A stretch of DNA of 7,514 nt from JAJNNC01 sp038232695 (GTDB lineage: Bacteria > Bacteroidota > Bacteroidia > Cytophagales > Cyclobacteriaceae). Of the stretch, positions 4,948 to 7,514 are shown one piece after another. The notes beneath the pieces are model-generated. The model saw only the letters and a list, made by a program, of their open reading frames with translations. It ran no database searches and was not told where the DNA came from. Position numbers and translations under genes: made by a program. The first letter of the stretch is position 1, and every line of letters starts with the position of its first letter. The stretch covers positions 1-7,514 of the forward strand of contig JBBSNI010000294.1 of the NCBI GenBank assembly GCA_038232695.1, read 5' to 3'.

Positions 4948-7356
4948 TTACACATCCACCCTTACGGTAAAAATCAGGTTCCTTCCTGGTGCGCTGATGC
5001 CTGAAGAGTATGGACGGTAATGCTTATCCAGTATGTTTTCCAGCCCCGCAAATACTTTTAGGTAATCGTTGATCCCATAAGAGGTTTTCAGATTCAGCGT
5101 GTACCAGGCCAGGGCACCGTCCGGCGTATACAGGTAGGTTTTGTTTCTTTCCGAGGGCGGTAGCTGCGCATAGGTACGGGCACCATTGTATTGCGCATAT
5201 ACTTCGCCCCTGAACCGCATGTTTTGATATGTCACCGACGTTCTGCCGAACAGCGGTGTGGTATGCCGCAGCGGGATCTGTTCGTCTGTGTCTCTGCCGG
5301 TGTTGTACGAAAGCGTGGAGCGAAAAGTCCAGGCGTCGCTGAAAGCAGCAAGCGCATCCAGGCTAAACCCAACGATATAAGCCCTGCCTACATTGACCAG
5401 CGCCTGTACCTTGCTTAATGTTCCGTCATAAACAATACTATCCCGTCCGTTAAAGGTAAAATCTCTCCTGACCATCGCATCTCTTAGCAAAGAGTAAAAG
5501 ACGGTGCTACCCAATTGTATCTTATCAGCCCATGTTTTGGTGAGACTGATCTCTGCATTGTAAGAATACTCTGGCCCTAAGCCAGGGTTGGGGACGACCA
5601 CGCTGCCAGGTTCGGAATCAAATACTTTACCCACATCATCTACATTAGGCGCCCGGAAGCCAGAGGAGAGCATACCGGAAAGCTTCCAATTAGGGTTTGG
5701 GCGGTAGACCAAGCCAGCGCTGCCGCTCAAAGCGCCGGTGTTAACATTAATTTCATCGAAGGGAAAGTCATAAAACTTCTTATCTGCAAAACGAGAGGTG
5801 AGCCAGATATGGCTATAGCGTAAGCCTGTATTCAGCGTAAACTCCGGCCGGAAATTCCATTGGTGGCTCACGTAAGCAGCCGCCGCATTGTAATCGCTGC
5901 CTCCATCCGGATAGCGGGTGCTGGTGGGCGTTGCTTTGCCTGTTGTAAGGTCTGTTCTCTTTGCCTGGGAGGCCACATCATTGTGTACCAGTTCTATGCC
6001 GTAAAACAGGTGGTTTTCATCGTTCAGTACTTTGTCGGCATCGGCGTTCAGGGTATAAGCGTTTACATTTTCCGTACGGCTTCTCAGGCGAGGGCTGCCA
6101 AAGCCGCGGTCGTTGCGGCTTTCCTCCAGCGCCTGGTAAGCCAGCGTGACTTTCATCTCATCGTATAACGGGCGGGGGGCGTACAGCCGGGCTTTCAGAT
6201 AGTGCATCATCCACTGCTGCGGACCGTAATACCACTCTGCATCTTCCGGCAGCCCGGTAGCTTCATCATAGACGATCAGGCGGTCGTAGCGGGGAATGTC
6301 TGAGGTGGTGCTATAGATAAAGCCGTAGGTCAGTTCGGTCAGTTCGGTAGGGCGAAAGCTTAGTTTCTGCATCAGGTTAAGCTGGCTGTAACCGGACGGC
6401 ACCTGCACGTTGACATTTTTATTGACTGCTATGGAATCCTCTCCGTTGCTGCGAACGACATAGTTAAACCTTTTGCCAAAATCCGGGTATTTTTCTGTGC
6501 GCTGGCTACCTGTCCGCAAATCGTCAAAGTCGCTGTACGTAAAGCTAGTCAACGTACTCCACCGTCGGCTGCCAAATGAGACATCAACGTGGCCGGTTTT
6601 TTCGTGGTTGGCGGAGGCGTAGCGGGTAAATGCGTTGGCAGACCAGGCTGTTTTGCCTGTGTAAGAGAAGCGGGGTTGTTTGGTATGAAAATCCATGACG
6701 CCGCCCAGCGCATCGCTGCCGTAGATGACAGAGCCGGGGCCGAACACCACCTCGGCTTCTCCAATAGTGGCAGGATCGATGCTGATCACATTTTGCAGGT
6801 TGCCGCTGCGAAAAATAGCATTGTTCATCCGCACCCCATCGACCACGATGAGTACCGAATTGGCAGCAAACCCGCGGATCATCGGGCTGCCGCCGCCCAA
6901 CTGGCTTTTCTGTACAAACACTTCTCCGGTGCTTTCCAGCACATCGGCCGCCGTCTGCGGATTCTGAAAGGCGATCTGTGCCGGAGAGACAGAGACGATC
7001 TCCTGCGGGATTTCATTTTTGTCCTGTTCCCAGCGGTTGACCATCACGACCGCTTCTTCAATCTGGATCACTTTCTCTCTGAGTGGTACCTGGTAACCCA
7101 ACCGTTTGAGTTCTTCCACAGCAACGGCTTTGCCCTGATACGCCGGATGCTGGAAACGGAGCGTATCGCTATTTTGGAAAGGGCTGAAATCTACGTGACC
7201 TTCCGGGCTGGTCTGCTGAAAAACTTTTCTGTCGTTGGAGTATACAGAAACATTATTGATACCTTGACGAAGTTCTTTATCGACTACCCGTACCGTTTGG
7301 GCATAGCTAACGCAAAAAGTAGAGTACAGGAGCAATCCTACTAAAAATTCTTTCAT
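4948..7356 (-). CDS. TonB-dependent outer-membrane receptor, haem/haemoglobin-receptor-like
   Basis: This is an 802-residue outer-membrane receptor. The signal peptide is residues 1-19 (MKEFLVGLLLYSTFCVSYA). A carboxypeptidase-regulatory-like beta-sandwich follows at about 21-95, as in many Bacteroidota receptors, and a TonB-box-like IQIEEAVVMVNR at 97-108. The plug is about 115-228, with QTAADVLESTGEVFVQKSQ, GGGSPMIRGFAANSVLIVVD and VVFGPGSVIYGSDALGGVMD. The remainder is the barrel. FRAPNVDDVGKVFDSEPGS followed by NPGLGPE (about 567-595) corresponds to the FRAP/NPxL region of the haem-receptor families (TIGR01785/01786), but there is no histidine between the two motifs, where classical haem receptors carry one. 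The chain ends in VRVDV, without the usual terminal aromatic residue. The gene is intact and convergent with the FecA-like gene. Haem or another metal chelate is plausible; the ligand is not proven. Confidence 0.94.
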   Translation of the reverse strand: MKEFLVGLLLYSTFCVSYAQTVRVVDKELRQGINNVSVYSNDRKVFQQTSPEGHVDFSPFQNSDTLRFQHPAYQGKAVAVEELKRLGYQVPLREKVIQIEEAVVMVNRWEQDKNEIPQEIVSVSPAQIAFQNPQTAADVLESTGEVFVQKSQLGGGSPMIRGFAANSVLIVVDGVRMNNAIFRSGNLQNVISIDPATIGEAEVVFGPGSVIYGSDALGGVMDFHTKQPRFSYTGKTAWSANAFTRYASANHEKTGHVDVSFGSRRWSTLTSFTYSDFDDLRTGSQRTEKYPDFGKRFNYVVRSNGEDSIAVNKNVNVQVPSGYSQLNLMQKLSFRPTELTELTYGFIYSTTSDIPRYDRLIVYDEATGLPEDAEWYYGPQQWMMHYLKARLYAPRPLYDEMKVTLAYQALEESRNDRGFGSPRLRSRTENVNAYTLNADADKVLNDENHLFYGIELVHNDVASQAKRTDLTTGKATPTSTRYPDGGSDYNAAAAYVSHQWNFRPEFTLNTGLRYSHIWLTSRFADKKFYDFPFDEINVNTGALSGSAGLVYRPNPNWKLSGMLSSGFRAPNVDDVGKVFDSEPGSVVVPNPGLGPEYSYNAEISLTKTWADKIQLGSTVFYSLLRDAMVRRDFTFNGRDSIVYDGTLSKVQALVNVGRAYIVGFSLDALAAFSDAWTFRSTLSYNTGRDTDEQIPLRHTTPLFGRTSVTYQNMRFRGEVYAQYNGARTYAQLPPSERNKTYLYTPDGALAWYTLNLKTSYGINDYLKVFAGLENILDKHYRPYSSGISAPGRNLIFTVRVDV

Positions 7357-7514
7357 AACCTTGCAATATTAATCATCTTGGAAAATCTTTAGGGCACTTC
7401 TAAAAACTCTTTTTTGAAGGTTCTGAAATTTTTTGACAAAGGCGCTTTTCTAATGAGCAGCTTAAAGTTTTTTCACTTTCCGCTCACCAACATATTATAT
7501 AATTGATCATAAGG
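7357..7514 (-). promoter_or_regulatory. AT-rich upstream region of the haem-receptor-like gene, with small hairpins
   Basis: No coding region is visible here; this is the leader and promoter region of the minus-strand receptor. CTTCTAAAAA (7397-7406) can pair with TTTTTTGAAG (7410-7419) with one mismatch around a 3-base loop. A second nested inverted repeat has outer arms TGAGC (7454-7458) and GCTCA (7482-7486) and inner arms AAAGT (7464-7468) and ACTTT (7475-7479). ATTATATAAT at 7494-7503 is a perfect palindrome. I could not find a full TTTG...TAnnTTTG promoter. AAGG lies just upstream of the start codon but too close to be a normal ribosome-binding site. Confidence 0.35.

Noticed and set aside
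6589..7344. 251-codon plus-strand open frame opposite the haem-like receptor
   Set aside because: It lies fully antisense to the conserved signal peptide, accessory and plug domains of an intact receptor, and its product resembles no family I know. It is explained by codon bias of the real gene.

Overview
The window most likely comes from a Bacteroidota genome, probably a Cytophagales-type marine or soil bacterium. The evidence is two large TonB-dependent outer-membrane receptors (one with an N-terminal carboxypeptidase-like domain), an LpoB-type lipoprotein next to a COG3014-type lipoprotein, no clear Shine-Dalgarno sites, and moderate GC. This assignment rests on remembered protein families, not a search.

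Layout, left to right. (1) Bases 1-531, minus strand: the 5' half of a decayed insertion-sequence transposase with in-frame stops and frame changes, running off the left edge. (2) Bases 568-1139, plus strand: an LpoB-like lipoprotein gene that directly abuts the IS end. Its conserved domain is open, but its signal-peptide/lipobox segment is split over three reading frames, consistent with two single-base insertions. (3) Bases 1140-1268: an intergenic element made of 7-bp units, GGAAGNN on one side and CTTCCNN on the other. (4) Bases 1269-2717, plus: a COG3014-family TPR-like lipoprotein whose last part has slipped frame; the likely ancestral ending is readable in another frame and stops at 2692. 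(5) Bases 2805-4883, plus: a complete FecA-like TonB-dependent receptor. (6) Bases 4884-4947: a second copy of the heptad element, between convergent genes. (7) Bases 4948-7356, minus: a complete TonB-dependent receptor resembling haem/haemoglobin receptors. (8) Bases 7357-7514: an AT-rich upstream region with small hairpins and no gene.

The two lipoprotein genes belong together: LpoB-type and COG3014-type genes are neighbours in several phyla, probably in cell-envelope or peptidoglycan-synthase activation. Here both carry frame lesions and the first has an IS remnant at its 5' end, so this unit looks as if it is decaying, unless the lesions are sequencing errors. The two receptors are intact and convergent, with no inner-membrane transporter, TonB or regulator in view, so their ligands cannot be fixed. 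I found no convincing novel multi-gene system. The most interesting signals are the paired heptad palindromes placed directly after stop codons and the cluster of frame lesions in the lipoprotein pair.
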